Shown: one piece after another, positions 1 to 7,967 of the stretch
Numbering within the stretch: position 1 is the first letter of the stretch
How the letters are laid out: every line of letters starts with the position of its first letter
Source of the DNA: Temperatibacter sp965603205
Lineage (GTDB): Bacteria; Pseudomonadota; Alphaproteobacteria; Sphingomonadales; Kordiimonadaceae
Assembly (NCBI GenBank): GCA_965603205.1
Contig: CBFDCC010000007.1
Span: 1 to 64,000 of the forward strand
DNA: 64,000 bases
Direction: 5' to 3'
The notes under the pieces: generated by a model
Seen by the model: the letters and a program-made list of their open reading frames with translations, nothing else
What the model was told of the DNA's origin: nothing
Database searches by the model: none
Translations under genes and position numbers: made by a program

Positions 1-40
1 CCTCATGTAAATCAATAGATTATCATAAGTGTTGCAATGA

Positions 41-82
41 CCATTTGATTCTACAACGGCATACTTCGCAAGGGATGCGTAG
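41..82 (+). pseudogene. C-terminal remnant of IS3 orfA
   Basis: In the frame ending at TAG 80-82 the translation is P-F-D-S-T-T-A-Y-F-A-R-D-A, which resembles the A-Y-F-A-(K/R) C-terminus of IS3 OrfA proteins just before the orfB start. A stop at 38-40 interrupts the frame, and no OrfA helix-turn-helix sequence precedes it. The identification rests on a short stretch and on its position abutting orfB. Confidence 0.5.
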
Positions 83-93
83 TGAAGTATGCC
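58..93 (+). promoter_or_regulatory. hairpin enclosing the orfB start
   Basis: GGCATACTTC at 58-67 pairs perfectly with GAAGTATGCC at 84-93, leaving a 16-base loop. The orfA stop (80-82) and orfB GTG (82-84) lie in the loop or at the stem edge. IS elements often carry hairpins near the transposase start that limit translation from readthrough transcripts; that role is inferred here. Confidence 0.45.
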
Positions 94-957
94 TTCATTA
101 AGGCGCACCAAGCTGTGTTTCGGGTGCGGGTGATGTGCCGTGTCTTTAAGGTCCACCACAGCGGTTTTTATGCATGGCTGAAGGCACTACTTAGCAAAAG
201 AGCCAAAGATGACAACAGGCTGATTGGTTTGATTAAGCAAGCTTGGCTTGAGAGTGGCTGTGTATACGGATACCGCAAACTTCATGATGACCTGCGGTCT
301 ATAGGCGAGACATGCTGCATGAACCGTGTGGCACGATTGGCTAGTATCGCGGGTATTCAGGCACAGATAGGCTACAAACGTAAAGCTGGCTTTTATGGCG
401 GCAAGCCTGCGAATGTTGCAATCAACAGATTGCAGCGGGACTTTAAAGTAGTTTTGCCTGATCATGCTTGGGTGACAGATATAACGTATATTCGCACGCA
501 TCAAGGCTGGCTGTATCTGGCGGTGGTGATTGACCTGTATTCACGTCGCGTGGTGAGTTGGTCTATGCAGTCACGCATGCAGATGGATTTGGTGCTCAGC
601 GCTTTATTAATGGCTGGCTGGAGACGTAAACCTAGGCAGAAAGTCATTATCCATTCTGATCAAGGTAGCCAGTTTACTAGCCATGAGTGGCAAAAGTTTC
701 TTGATGGTCACAATCTAGAAGCCAGTGTAAGTAGACGTGGAAACTGTCATGACAATGCGGTTGCTGAGAGCTTTTTCCATCTGCTAAAGCGAGAGCGTAT
801 CAGACGCAGAACCTACGCAACCCGCAAGGATGCTCGTGATGACATATTTGATTATATCGAGTTTTTCTACAACCCAAAGAGAAAGCATGGTAACAACGGA
901 TTGTTGTCACCAATAGATTTTGAACAACAAACAATACTGAAGTCGCAAGGTGTCTAA
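82..957 (+). CDS. IS3-family transposase OrfB (DDE integrase)
   Basis: This is the catalytic subunit of an IS3-group transposase (291 aa). An HTH_21-like region covers about residues 35-95, followed by an RNase-H-fold rve integrase domain. The catalytic triad is visible as D133 (WVTDITYI), D193 (HSDQGSQF) and E229 (DNAVAESF), a DD(35)E spacing typical of the family, so the domain looks intact. The start is a GTG overlapping the orfA stop (TAGTG at 80-84). In this family OrfB is normally made as a frameshift fusion with OrfA; here the OrfA part is lost, so function is doubtful although the reading frame is complete. Confidence 0.9.
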   Translation: MKYAFIKAHQAVFRVRVMCRVFKVHHSGFYAWLKALLSKRAKDDNRLIGLIKQAWLESGCVYGYRKLHDDLRSIGETCCMNRVARLASIAGIQAQIGYKRKAGFYGGKPANVAINRLQRDFKVVLPDHAWVTDITYIRTHQGWLYLAVVIDLYSRRVVSWSMQSRMQMDLVLSALLMAGWRRKPRQKVIIHSDQGSQFTSHEWQKFLDGHNLEASVSRRGNCHDNAVAESFFHLLKRERIRRRTYATRKDARDDIFDYIEFFYNPKRKHGNNGLLSPIDFEQQTILKSQGV

Positions 958-976
958 CAAACTAGGGTCATCTCAC

Positions 977-995
977 CAGTGTCGACCACCATTTA
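977..995 (+). repeat. copy 1 of 19-bp direct repeat (IS21-end-like)
   Basis: CAGTGTCGACCACCATTTA lies directly after the right end of the IS3 element. It matches 18 of 19 bases with a second, same-orientation copy at 2541-2559. The TGTCGACCACCATTTA core resembles the terminal and subterminal repeats of IS21-family elements, but no istA or istB gene is nearby, so this is at most a remnant end. The interval 996-1309 carries no gene I can support apart from a possible promoter. Confidence 0.45.
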
Positions 996-1177
996 TTTCA
1001 ATGACTTAGATGTAATTTCATAATGCTCTTAAATTTCTTAAGTGCTAATTCTATTTATTTTCGAACAATCCTCTTTTGTCTGGTTCTAAGCCTCTTTCCT
1101 TCTGATGAAAGCACGGAGCAAGCAGGTTATCCCAAGGGGGTCGGTTCGCCATAAAAATCGTAGCTTCTATTCTTATA

Positions 1178-1206
1178 TTGAAATAATACCGTATTAGTGG
1201 TAGTAA
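1178..1206 (+). promoter_or_regulatory. possible sigma-70-type promoter
   Basis: TTGAAA at 1178-1183 and TAGTAA at 1201-1206 are separated by 17 bases, about 100 bases upstream of the lipoprotein gene. The match is by eye only; the region is AT-rich and could produce such boxes by chance. Confidence 0.3.
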
Positions 1207-1309
1207 TACACTCAATAGGGCAGCCATGCTTTGTTTGTTTAACTATTCGTGGCGCATTCTGAGTAATACTATCTAGCCCGTTTGATCCTAATGTAGAGGA
1301 GGGTTTCTT

Positions 1310-2017
1310 ATGAGGAAGTTATTTGTCTGTGGCCTCGTTGCCTTGTTTCTGTCGGCTTGTGCCCAAGTACCAAAAGAGTCAATAGAGCTTGGTGAAAATG
1401 TAGGGAATATCTTGAACGACTTGAGGGTGAAGAATGCCAACCTGATCGCACTTCATTTTCAGTCGCAAAAAGATCGGATCAATCGGTTTGTTGACGATAT
1501 TTATGCTCCACAAGTTATTGCGGAGGCCATGAGAGATCCTAATGTTAACGCACTTCAAGAGCTGACCGATCTTGTGCAGGCAGGTAAAGGTGACGATGCA
1601 ATAGGTCTAATGGAGATTATGGTTAGACTGTCCATGGAACGCGTAGAGGATACCCGGAGAGGGCTGTTAGCACCTATTGAGCTCCAGGAACGTGAGGTTA
1701 AGGCAGCTTTTGATCAGGCATTTGGGGCCGCGATCAAAGGCAATGAAACAACTACTGGAATTCTGCGATCGGTTGTTGCAGTGCATGAGACGCAGAATTT
1801 AGCCCTCGAAAGAGTCGGGTTGGGCGGGCTGAGGGAGCAGGTCAGTAATGAAGCGGCTAGTGTTTCGAATATGATTGCCAATTTGAACACTCAGGCCGGA
1901 GAAATTGAAGCTATTCTGTCCAAGGATCGCTCAGGTGCAAATGATTTTGAGAAAGCGAACGATATAGTCCAGGAGCTTAGAAATCTGGTCAACAACACTA
2001 ATGGTCAACAGCGCTAA
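1310..2017 (+). CDS. putative lipoprotein of unknown function
   Basis: This is a 235-aa predicted lipoprotein. The N-terminus has a short basic start (MRKLF), a hydrophobic stretch and a lipobox L-S-A-C with Cys at residue 17, so it should be lipidated and anchored in the periplasm. The rest looks mainly alpha-helical and charged, without membrane segments or a catalytic motif I recognise. A strong ribosome-binding site (GAGGAGG) precedes the ATG. The next gene starts 15 bases after its stop, so they probably form a two-gene operon. The pair lies between two IS-end-like repeats next to a truncated IS3 element, suggesting acquired DNA. Function unknown. Confidence 0.8.
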   Translation: MRKLFVCGLVALFLSACAQVPKESIELGENVGNILNDLRVKNANLIALHFQSQKDRINRFVDDIYAPQVIAEAMRDPNVNALQELTDLVQAGKGDDAIGLMEIMVRLSMERVEDTRRGLLAPIELQEREVKAAFDQAFGAAIKGNETTTGILRSVVAVHETQNLALERVGLGGLREQVSNEAASVSNMIANLNTQAGEIEAILSKDRSGANDFEKANDIVQELRNLVNNTNGQQR

Positions 2018-2032
2018 TAAGAGGAGCTGACA

Positions 2033-2317
2033 ATGAGTGACGGTTTTGAAGAGAGATTTAGGGAAGCTTTGAATAAAGCGGACGCAAGATTTCGGGGTGA
2101 GCATAAAGGGTATCTCAAGGACCTGCTAGGACTTAGCAAAACGGAAATCGATAGTATCACACCCGACAATATTGACTTGCTGGAATATGAGAGATTGATG
2201 GCCGTGGTCCGCGCGGCGACAGATGCCAATCTCTCTAATGTTGCTCTCATGCAGAGAATCAAACAACTTGGAGGCACAGCTATTAAGATTGCCAAACTGG
2301 CTGGTATTCCGATCTAA
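2033..2317 (+). CDS. small soluble protein of unknown function
   Basis: This is a 94-aa protein with no signal peptide or membrane segment. It is mostly helical and charged in its first half (M-S-D-G-F-E-E-R-F) and ends in a more hydrophobic stretch (K-I-A-K-L-A-G-I-P-I). GAGGAG about 7 bases before the ATG is a good ribosome-binding site. It lies 15 bases behind the lipoprotein gene and is probably co-transcribed. I do not recognise the family. A partner role for the lipoprotein is possible, but one would be exported and the other cytosolic. Confidence 0.65.
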   Translation: MSDGFEERFREALNKADARFRGEHKGYLKDLLGLSKTEIDSITPDNIDLLEYERLMAVVRAATDANLSNVALMQRIKQLGGTAIKIAKLAGIPI

Positions 2318-2540
2318 TTTTAAGCTTAAGCAATGTCGTTACCAACCACCCAGAAGTTACTGTGATGGAGGAACGCTAAGGACGTTCATTGAGGTGAATT
2401 GTTGGCACCAAAGTTTGTTGTTGAAATATTACATGGCTTGTTAAACGTGGGATACTCAAAAAGAATACATACGAACTCTATGGAATATAAAAGTGCCCTG
2501 CTTTTTTGTAACTCATCGATTTTACACTCTTAGTGTAGCC

Positions 2541-2570
2541 CAGTGCCGACCACCATTTAAAACTCACCCA
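2541..2570 (+). repeat. copy 2 of direct repeat, IS21-type left-end-like
   Basis: The 19-base repeat (2541-2559) continues here into AACTCACCCA, so the whole reads much like an IS21-family terminal sequence (TG.CGACCACCATTTAAAACT.ACCCA). No transposase gene follows. The rest of the 464-base gap between 2318 and 2781 contains only stop-rich sequence, and I see no gene in it. Confidence 0.45.
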
Positions 2571-2781
2571 AAAACATAGATATAGTATTCATGACAGCAC
2601 CTGCTGTTGCATTGCGGCTTGATGTTTTTTTACGTGCATGCTCGCAGAATGGTCGTTTTGTGCTGATTACGGTAGAGATTGCGAGATTACTGTGGAATTA
2701 CACAGTGTTTGTGGGTTACTGATAGGTGCAGAATTTATCGAGGGAACAACGGGCTTAAAGTTGGCTTAAAGGGATGGTGTT

Positions 2782-3537
2782 ATGGCAGGTGTTGATGGAC
2801 GTGTAATATTGGTCACGGGTGGTAGTCGCGGGATAGGGCTTGAGACAGCTAATCTACTCGCATCCCGTGGTGGTAAAGTGATGTGCGTTGCCCGCGACGA
2901 GCAGGAATTGGCAGCCACAGGTCACGCTTACTGTGTGGCTGATCTTGGAACGCCTGAAGGGTGTGTACAAGCCGTTGCAGCAGCAGAAAATCAACTAGGC
3001 CCTGTTGACATTCTTATATGTAATCATGGATTGGGCTCGGCCCACGAAAAAGTGTTGTGGGAACAGGACCCTGACGATTGGCATCGGTCGATGCGCATAA
3101 ATCTGGATGGGCCATTTTACCTGTCACGGGCAGTGATGCCGCGCATGATTGAGCGCAAGTATGGACGTCTTGTTTTCACTAGCTCTACAGCGGCCCAAAT
3201 TTCTGAACCTGCGGCCCCGCCTTATAACAGTTCCAAGGCGGGGCTTTTAGGTCTCATGCGATCAGTATCAGAGGATGGCGGCATACATAATATTACAGCA
3301 AATGCCGTATTGCCTGGGTGGGTGAAAACCGATATGGCCGATCGTTCTGCCCAAGTGGAAGCAGATGAGCGCGGCCTTAAAGCCGAGGATGTATGGACAG
3401 AGCGTGCTGCATTATATCCTGCCAAGCGCGTCGCTACTCCAAAGGAAGTCGCTGAGATGATTGCTTTCTTTGCTTCAGAAGAATCTAGTGGTGTAAGCGG
3501 TGAATCTGTGCGTGTTGCCCTCGGCGGCGTTTATTAG
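2782..3537 (+). CDS. short-chain dehydrogenase/reductase (SDR)
   Basis: This is a classical SDR oxidoreductase of 251 aa, full length for the family. The NAD(P)-binding TGGSRGIG motif lies at about residues 12-19, an N-H-G stands in place of the usual N-N-A-G, the catalytic Ser is in F-T-S-S-T, and the active-site Y-N-S-S-K supplies Tyr and Lys. The C-terminal end (G-E-S-V-R-V-A-L-G-G) fits the family. The substrate cannot be inferred. An ornithine-cyclodeaminase-family gene follows after 52 bases on the same strand, so the two may act in one amino-acid or keto-acid pathway. The ATG at 2782 has only a weak ribosome-binding site. Confidence 0.88.
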   Translation: MAGVDGRVILVTGGSRGIGLETANLLASRGGKVMCVARDEQELAATGHAYCVADLGTPEGCVQAVAAAENQLGPVDILICNHGLGSAHEKVLWEQDPDDWHRSMRINLDGPFYLSRAVMPRMIERKYGRLVFTSSTAAQISEPAAPPYNSSKAGLLGLMRSVSEDGGIHNITANAVLPGWVKTDMADRSAQVEADERGLKAEDVWTERAALYPAKRVATPKEVAEMIAFFASEESSGVSGESVRVALGGVY

Positions 3538-3589
3538 ACTGAACCCAGCGCCAAGTGATCATGAATTATAGATACGTGAAAGATTAAAG

Positions 3590-4576
3590 ATGACGGAAAT
3601 ACTCAAGCTCGATGAAATCAAAAAATTAGTAGATGTCCCTAAGCTTATTACAGCTATTGAGGAGGGGTTTGCTCGCTATTCCGAAGGAAAAGTTGTTGTC
3701 CCGCCAGTGGGGTTTTTAAATTTTGATCAACCCCCTGGTGATGTACATATCAAATACGGCTATATCCCAGGGGATGATTATTATGTGCTCAAAATAGCAT
3801 CTGGATTTTATGATAACCCCAAAATCGGACTGCCTATGGCGGATGGTGTTGTTCTTGTATTTTGTCAAAAAACAGGTGTTCTTAAATTGTTGCTCATGGA
3901 CGAGTGTTGGCTAACAGAAATGCGTACCGCAGCCGCAGGTGCCGTTGCTGCTAAACATCTAGCGCCTAAGCATATCGAGGGCATAGGGATTGTGGGAACA
4001 GGATCGCAAGCTCGCTTCCAGCTAGAGATGCTACGTGATGTGATAGAGTGTAAGGCTTGCTATATCTGGGGGCGCGACCCTGCTAAAGTGCAGGCGATGA
4101 TTGAGGACTTGCAGGGTAGAGCGCAGATAAAAGACTGGGGTTTAGATATCAAGGCTGCAGCGGATATGGATGAGCTAACATCAAAATGTAATCTGATTGT
4201 CACGACAACGTCAGCAAAAGATCCAATCATTATGGCTGATCAGGTACGACCGGGTACTCATATCACGGCTATGGGTTCAGATGATCTTGGGAAACAAGAA
4301 TTAGATACAGCACTTCTAGCGAAGGCTGACTTAGTTGTAGCTGATAGTATTTCTCAATGTGTTCATCACGGTGAATGTTGCCCTGCTGTCAAGGGTGGAT
4401 TGATTGCGGAGAGCTCAATCCTTGAACTGGGAAGCCTGATTAGTAATCCTACGCTAGGCCGCACTAGCGAGCAGCAGATCACGATTGCGGACCAAACTGG
4501 TGTTGCTATCCATGATATTCAAATAGCCAAGATGGTCGAACAGGCGTTTAATAAAGCAAAGAATAATGTAGCATAA
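3590..4576 (+). CDS. ornithine cyclodeaminase / mu-crystallin family protein
   Basis: This 328-aa protein belongs to the OCD/mu-crystallin superfamily, NAD(P)-dependent enzymes that include ornithine cyclodeaminase, alanine dehydrogenase and ketimine reductases. Visible features are the substrate-domain segment T-E-M-R-T-A-A-A-G-A, the Rossmann motif G-I-V-G-T-G-S-Q-A-R near residue 135, and the family element I-T-A-M-G-S-D near residue 228. It is a cytosolic enzyme. The preceding SDR gene is on the same strand and may be co-transcribed. The exact reaction cannot be told from the sequence; several family branches share these motifs. Confidence 0.85.
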   Translation: MTEILKLDEIKKLVDVPKLITAIEEGFARYSEGKVVVPPVGFLNFDQPPGDVHIKYGYIPGDDYYVLKIASGFYDNPKIGLPMADGVVLVFCQKTGVLKLLLMDECWLTEMRTAAAGAVAAKHLAPKHIEGIGIVGTGSQARFQLEMLRDVIECKACYIWGRDPAKVQAMIEDLQGRAQIKDWGLDIKAAADMDELTSKCNLIVTTTSAKDPIIMADQVRPGTHITAMGSDDLGKQELDTALLAKADLVVADSISQCVHHGECCPAVKGGLIAESSILELGSLISNPTLGRTSEQQITIADQTGVAIHDIQIAKMVEQAFNKAKNNVA

Positions 4577-4713
4577 ATTCTTTTAGAATATTTTCAAAAT
4601 GGCAAGAAATTCTTCCTGTTTTTACTATATCCTACTCATTTAGTCTTGTTGTGATATTTTATATTGTAGGCACTGCCAATGTATAAAGTATCATAGTTAA
4701 AATGAGGATCAGC

Positions 4714-7644
4714 ATGACGGACGAAAACACTGGTACAATTCGCTTAGGATTATTAGCGCCATTTACCGGCATAGTTGGTTTGTATGGAGAAGAGATTAGC
4801 CGAGCAGCAAAAATAGCGGCTGATATTATTAATGAACAGGGCGGTGTTCTGTCCCGGAAATTAGAAATTATTGTAGAAGACGATGGCAGTATCCCTGAAA
4901 CGGCAGTACCAGCAGCGCGTAAGTTAATTCAAGTGCATAAATGTGATGCTATTATTGGGAACTTGCTGTCAAACTCGCGTATTTCTGTGGCCTATCAAGT
5001 GGCCGAACCTCTGCATACACCTTATTTGAACTTCTCATTTTATGAAGGCAGTATTTCATCGCCTTATTTCTTTCACTTTGCAGCATTACCTAATCAGCAA
5101 ATTGATCAAATGATACCCTATATGGCCCAAAAGTTTGGCCCCAAAATGTTTCTAGCAGGTAGTGATTATGAGTGGCCGCGAGGGTCATTAGACGCCGCGA
5201 CCCGCGCACTTAAAAGGGTGCACGGCGAGGTTGTTGGCGAGCGTTATTACCCTATGGGTGAAGCTGATATACAAAACCTAGTGCGTGAAGTAGCCAAATC
5301 TGGCGCTGATGTTTTTGTTCCTTATTTCGCGGGCCAAGAACAAATAGACTTGCTGACCGAGTTTACTAGACAGGGACTTAAATCAAAAATGGCCGTTGTT
5401 ATGGGGCATTATGATGAAGTGATGGTACAGCAATTGCCGCCAAAAGTACGAGAGGGGTTTTATTCATCAAACACGTATTTTATGTCGGTGGAAACGCCTG
5501 AAAATATCGAATATTTGGACCGCATGGCTGATTTTGAGGGCGTTACGGGCGTTTGGCCAGATGGTAATGGCACCATGACGAATTTTAGCGAAGGAACTTT
5601 TGCCTGCGTTATGGCCTATGCCAAGGCTGTAAATAGTGCTGGAAGTCTGGATGTTACCAAGGTTTTAAGCGCCTTGAGGACAATTGATATCCAAAGCCCC
5701 CAAGGTAAAATATTTATGGACCCCCTGACGCAGCATGCAGCTATCAACAGTTATTTGAGCTGCTGTGATAGTAATGGGCGATTTAATATCATTAAAAAGT
5801 TTGGGTTAATATCACCGGTTATTCCGGTCAGATATACGCTAGAGGAAGACGCAGTCCTTGATGAAGAGCCTGAGCCATTGTCAGTGGAGAACAAATTAAC
5901 TGTAATGAATAATATATCAGGGCAATTAATAGATCAGATGGAGGCTGGTACGACATTTTCTACGGCGCTTAATTTGGTTGATGTTTGTATGATTGCAACG
6001 GATGACGAGGGGGTCATCACACAAACCAACGCCTATGTAGAGTCTATGTTTGGTTATTCGCCAGATGAGCTTGAGGGGCAATCTGTATCCATACTTATCC
6101 CGCCACGATTTAGGGCTGCGCATGGCGGCCATATAAAGGGGTTTATACAGTCGGATAAAGCCAGCCTGCTAATGGGGGAGCGCCGTGAGGTTTTTGGTTA
6201 TAAGAAAAATGGTCAGGAATTTACAGCAGAGGCCGCAATTTCTCGCCTTACTATAGATGATAAGCTTTCCTTTGTTGTGATGCTTAGAGACTTATCAAAG
6301 CATAAGGAAATTGAAGAAAAATTAACATGGCAAGCTACCCATGACTCGCTAACGGGGTTGCCCAACAGAACGGCAATTGTCACAAGATTAGATAATGCCT
6401 TACAACGGTCATCACGCACTAAACAAGAAGTTGCTGTATTGTTTTTAGATATTGATGATTTTAAACTCATTAATGATAGTTACGGCCATGGCGTGGGCGA
6501 TGACCTTTTAAAAGAGATAGCTAAGAAACTGTTGGTAATAGCAGGGCGTGGTCATACGGTGGCGCGATTTGGTGGCGATGAATTTGTGATCATTTGTGAT
6601 CAGGTTAAAAGTAGACATGATATCTCTGCTCTAGCGAGCAAAATAAATCAAGAGATCAGAGAGCAAGTCATTATTGACAGCATAGAGATTTTCCCCACCT
6701 TTAGTATCGGCATTGCCTTTGGCTGTTTGGGAGAGGCAACAGCCAAAACCCTGCTCAGTAATGCTGATGCTGCTATGTATCAAGCCAAAGAGATGGGGCG
6801 AGATAAATGGTTGTTATTTAACAGTGAAATCTTCCATTCCTCGCGCGAGAAATTAAATATTGCTACGGGGCTTAAAAATGCCATTCAACGTAATGAACTT
6901 AGTTGCGTTCTCCAGCCTATTGTAGACACCAATACGGAAGTTCTAGTGGGTACCGAAATATTACTGCGCTGGAATTCAAAGCATGGCCCCATTGCTCCAG
7001 ATATTTTCATCCCTATTGCAGAGATGACAGGTAGTATTAATGAAATAGGACTGTGGGTTTATAAACAAGCTTGTGAAGCGCAGGTTCGACTTGCCGAGGC
7101 TTTCAAAGATAACCCACCTTATGTGGCGGTAAATGTATCTTCTAGGCAGTTAGATGATGATAATTTTTTATACGACATCCTAACAGAAACCCAAAAAAGC
7201 AAAGCTGACCCCAAGAAGATGGTTGTCGAGATTACTGAAACAGCCTTTATGACTGATATAGACACCAATGTTAGGGTTCTAAATAGCCTTGGGGCTAATG
7301 GGTTCTCTGTTGCTATTGATGATTTTGGTACGGGATATAGTTGCTTGTCACTGTTAACTAAGCTGCCTTTATCTATTCTGAAGATTGACCGCGAATTTGT
7401 TAAAAACTTAGCACATAGCGAGCGTGAGAGAACAATCGCGCGGGCAATAGTGGGGCTTGGCACATCGCTGGGATTGAAAATTGTGGCTGAGGGTGTTGAA
7501 AATGACGAACAGCGATTAATACTAGATGAATTAGGGACTACCAATTGTCAGGGTTATTATTATTCTAAACCTATTCCACTTGAGGATTTGATCGCAAAAT
7601 ATCAACTTCAGGCGAAAACTTTTGATGAGCCAGTTCTGTCATAA
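4714..7644 (+). CDS. cytosolic PBP-PAS-GGDEF-EAL c-di-GMP signalling protein
   Basis: This is a large (976 aa) cyclic-di-GMP regulator. Residues about 5-380 form a type-I periplasmic-binding-protein fold of the AmiC/UrtA kind (starts T-I-R-L-G-L-L-A-P-F-T-G), then a PAS domain (about 415-535), a GGDEF domain (R-F-G-G-D-E-F, motif near 620) and an EAL domain (T-E-I-L-L-R-W near 748; E-I-T-E, I-D-D-F-G-T-G). Both output motifs keep their key residues, so synthesis and breakdown of c-di-GMP are both possible. There is no signal peptide or membrane segment, so the ligand domain should be cytoplasmic, as in AmiC. GAGG six bases upstream favours the ATG at 4714 over the in-frame ATG at 4702. It may sense an amide, urea or amino-acid-like ligand (inference). 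Confidence 0.88.
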   Translation: MTDENTGTIRLGLLAPFTGIVGLYGEEISRAAKIAADIINEQGGVLSRKLEIIVEDDGSIPETAVPAARKLIQVHKCDAIIGNLLSNSRISVAYQVAEPLHTPYLNFSFYEGSISSPYFFHFAALPNQQIDQMIPYMAQKFGPKMFLAGSDYEWPRGSLDAATRALKRVHGEVVGERYYPMGEADIQNLVREVAKSGADVFVPYFAGQEQIDLLTEFTRQGLKSKMAVVMGHYDEVMVQQLPPKVREGFYSSNTYFMSVETPENIEYLDRMADFEGVTGVWPDGNGTMTNFSEGTFACVMAYAKAVNSAGSLDVTKVLSALRTIDIQSPQGKIFMDPLTQHAAINSYLSCCDSNGRFNIIKKFGLISPVIPVRYTLEEDAVLDEEPEPLSVENKLTVMNNISGQLIDQMEAGTTFSTALNLVDVCMIATDDEGVITQTNAYVESMFGYSPDELEGQSVSILIPPRFRAAHGGHIKGFIQSDKASLLMGERREVFGYKKNGQEFTAEAAISRLTIDDKLSFVVMLRDLSKHKEIEEKLTWQATHDSLTGLPNRTAIVTRLDNALQRSSRTKQEVAVLFLDIDDFKLINDSYGHGVGDDLLKEIAKKLLVIAGRGHTVARFGGDEFVIICDQVKSRHDISALASKINQEIREQVIIDSIEIFPTFSIGIAFGCLGEATAKTLLSNADAAMYQAKEMGRDKWLLFNSEIFHSSREKLNIATGLKNAIQRNELSCVLQPIVDTNTEVLVGTEILLRWNSKHGPIAPDIFIPIAEMTGSINEIGLWVYKQACEAQVRLAEAFKDNPPYVAVNVSSRQLDDDNFLYDILTETQKSKADPKKMVVEITETAFMTDIDTNVRVLNSLGANGFSVAIDDFGTGYSCLSLLTKLPLSILKIDREFVKNLAHSERERTIARAIVGLGTSLGLKIVAEGVENDEQRLILDELGTTNCQGYYYSKPIPLEDLIAKYQLQAKTFDEPVLS

Positions 7645-7785
7645 ATATACTAATCTATCAGCTATCTATAAAGACATCAGCAGCATGTTATTTCCATGTA
7701 TTTGCTAATATAGTGCTTATGGGTTATCATCAATAAACCTACTGGTGGATATGCAGGACTTATAAAGTGATATAGGGAGGGTGCG

Positions 7786-7947
7786 ATGTTAGTTGTTCGG
7801 GATAAAAAGCTGCTTTTGAAAATAGTCATCGTTTCTTTGATTGTTGGGGTTTTTGCTCTAGCGGATCAGGCGGCTCATGCCGTCACTGATGTGGACACAC
7901 CCCCTGTCGTTAAAAGCTCTAGTGGATATCCTTCAATCAAATTTTAG
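7786..7947 (+). CDS. small exported peptide (53 aa)
   Basis: An ATG at 7786 with a strong ribosome-binding site (GGGAGG, five bases upstream) opens a 53-codon frame ending in TAG at 7945-7947. The product begins M-L-V-V-R-D-K-K, continues with a hydrophobic core of about 20 residues and has a likely signal-peptidase site after A-A-H-A. This leaves a mature tail of only about 21 residues with P-P-V-V and S-S-S motifs. The strong ribosome-binding site and clean signal sequence argue that it is real. It sits alone between a c-di-GMP gene and a convergent hydrolase gene. Function unknown. Confidence 0.55.
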   Translation: MLVVRDKKLLLKIVIVSLIVGVFALADQAAHAVTDVDTPPVVKSSSGYPSIKF

Positions 7948-7967
7948 TCGAGTATTAAAAGGCGCCA

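Larger units (their letters stand above)
41..975 (+). mobile_element. 5'-truncated IS3-family insertion sequence
   Basis: The segment holds an intact IS3-type orfB, but of orfA only about the last 13 codons remain (41-82, ending T-T-A-Y-F-A-R-D-A then TAG). An in-frame stop at 38-40 closes that frame immediately upstream, so the left part of the element is missing. The right end is probably CTAGGGTCATCTCA at 962-975, which reads as a TGAGATGACCC-type terminal repeat on the other strand. No matching left terminal repeat lies in the first 40 bases. The usual programmed -1 frameshift product OrfAB cannot be made from this copy, so it is probably immobile by itself. The exact left breakpoint is uncertain. 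Confidence 0.75.

Noticed and set aside
2223..2444. 73-aa frame overlapping the small gene after the lipoprotein
   Set aside because: It starts inside a gene with a good ribosome-binding site, has no start signal of its own and no recognisable composition.
7119..7544. 141-aa minus-strand frame inside the EAL region
   Set aside because: It is antisense to conserved EAL motifs and has no independent start signal.
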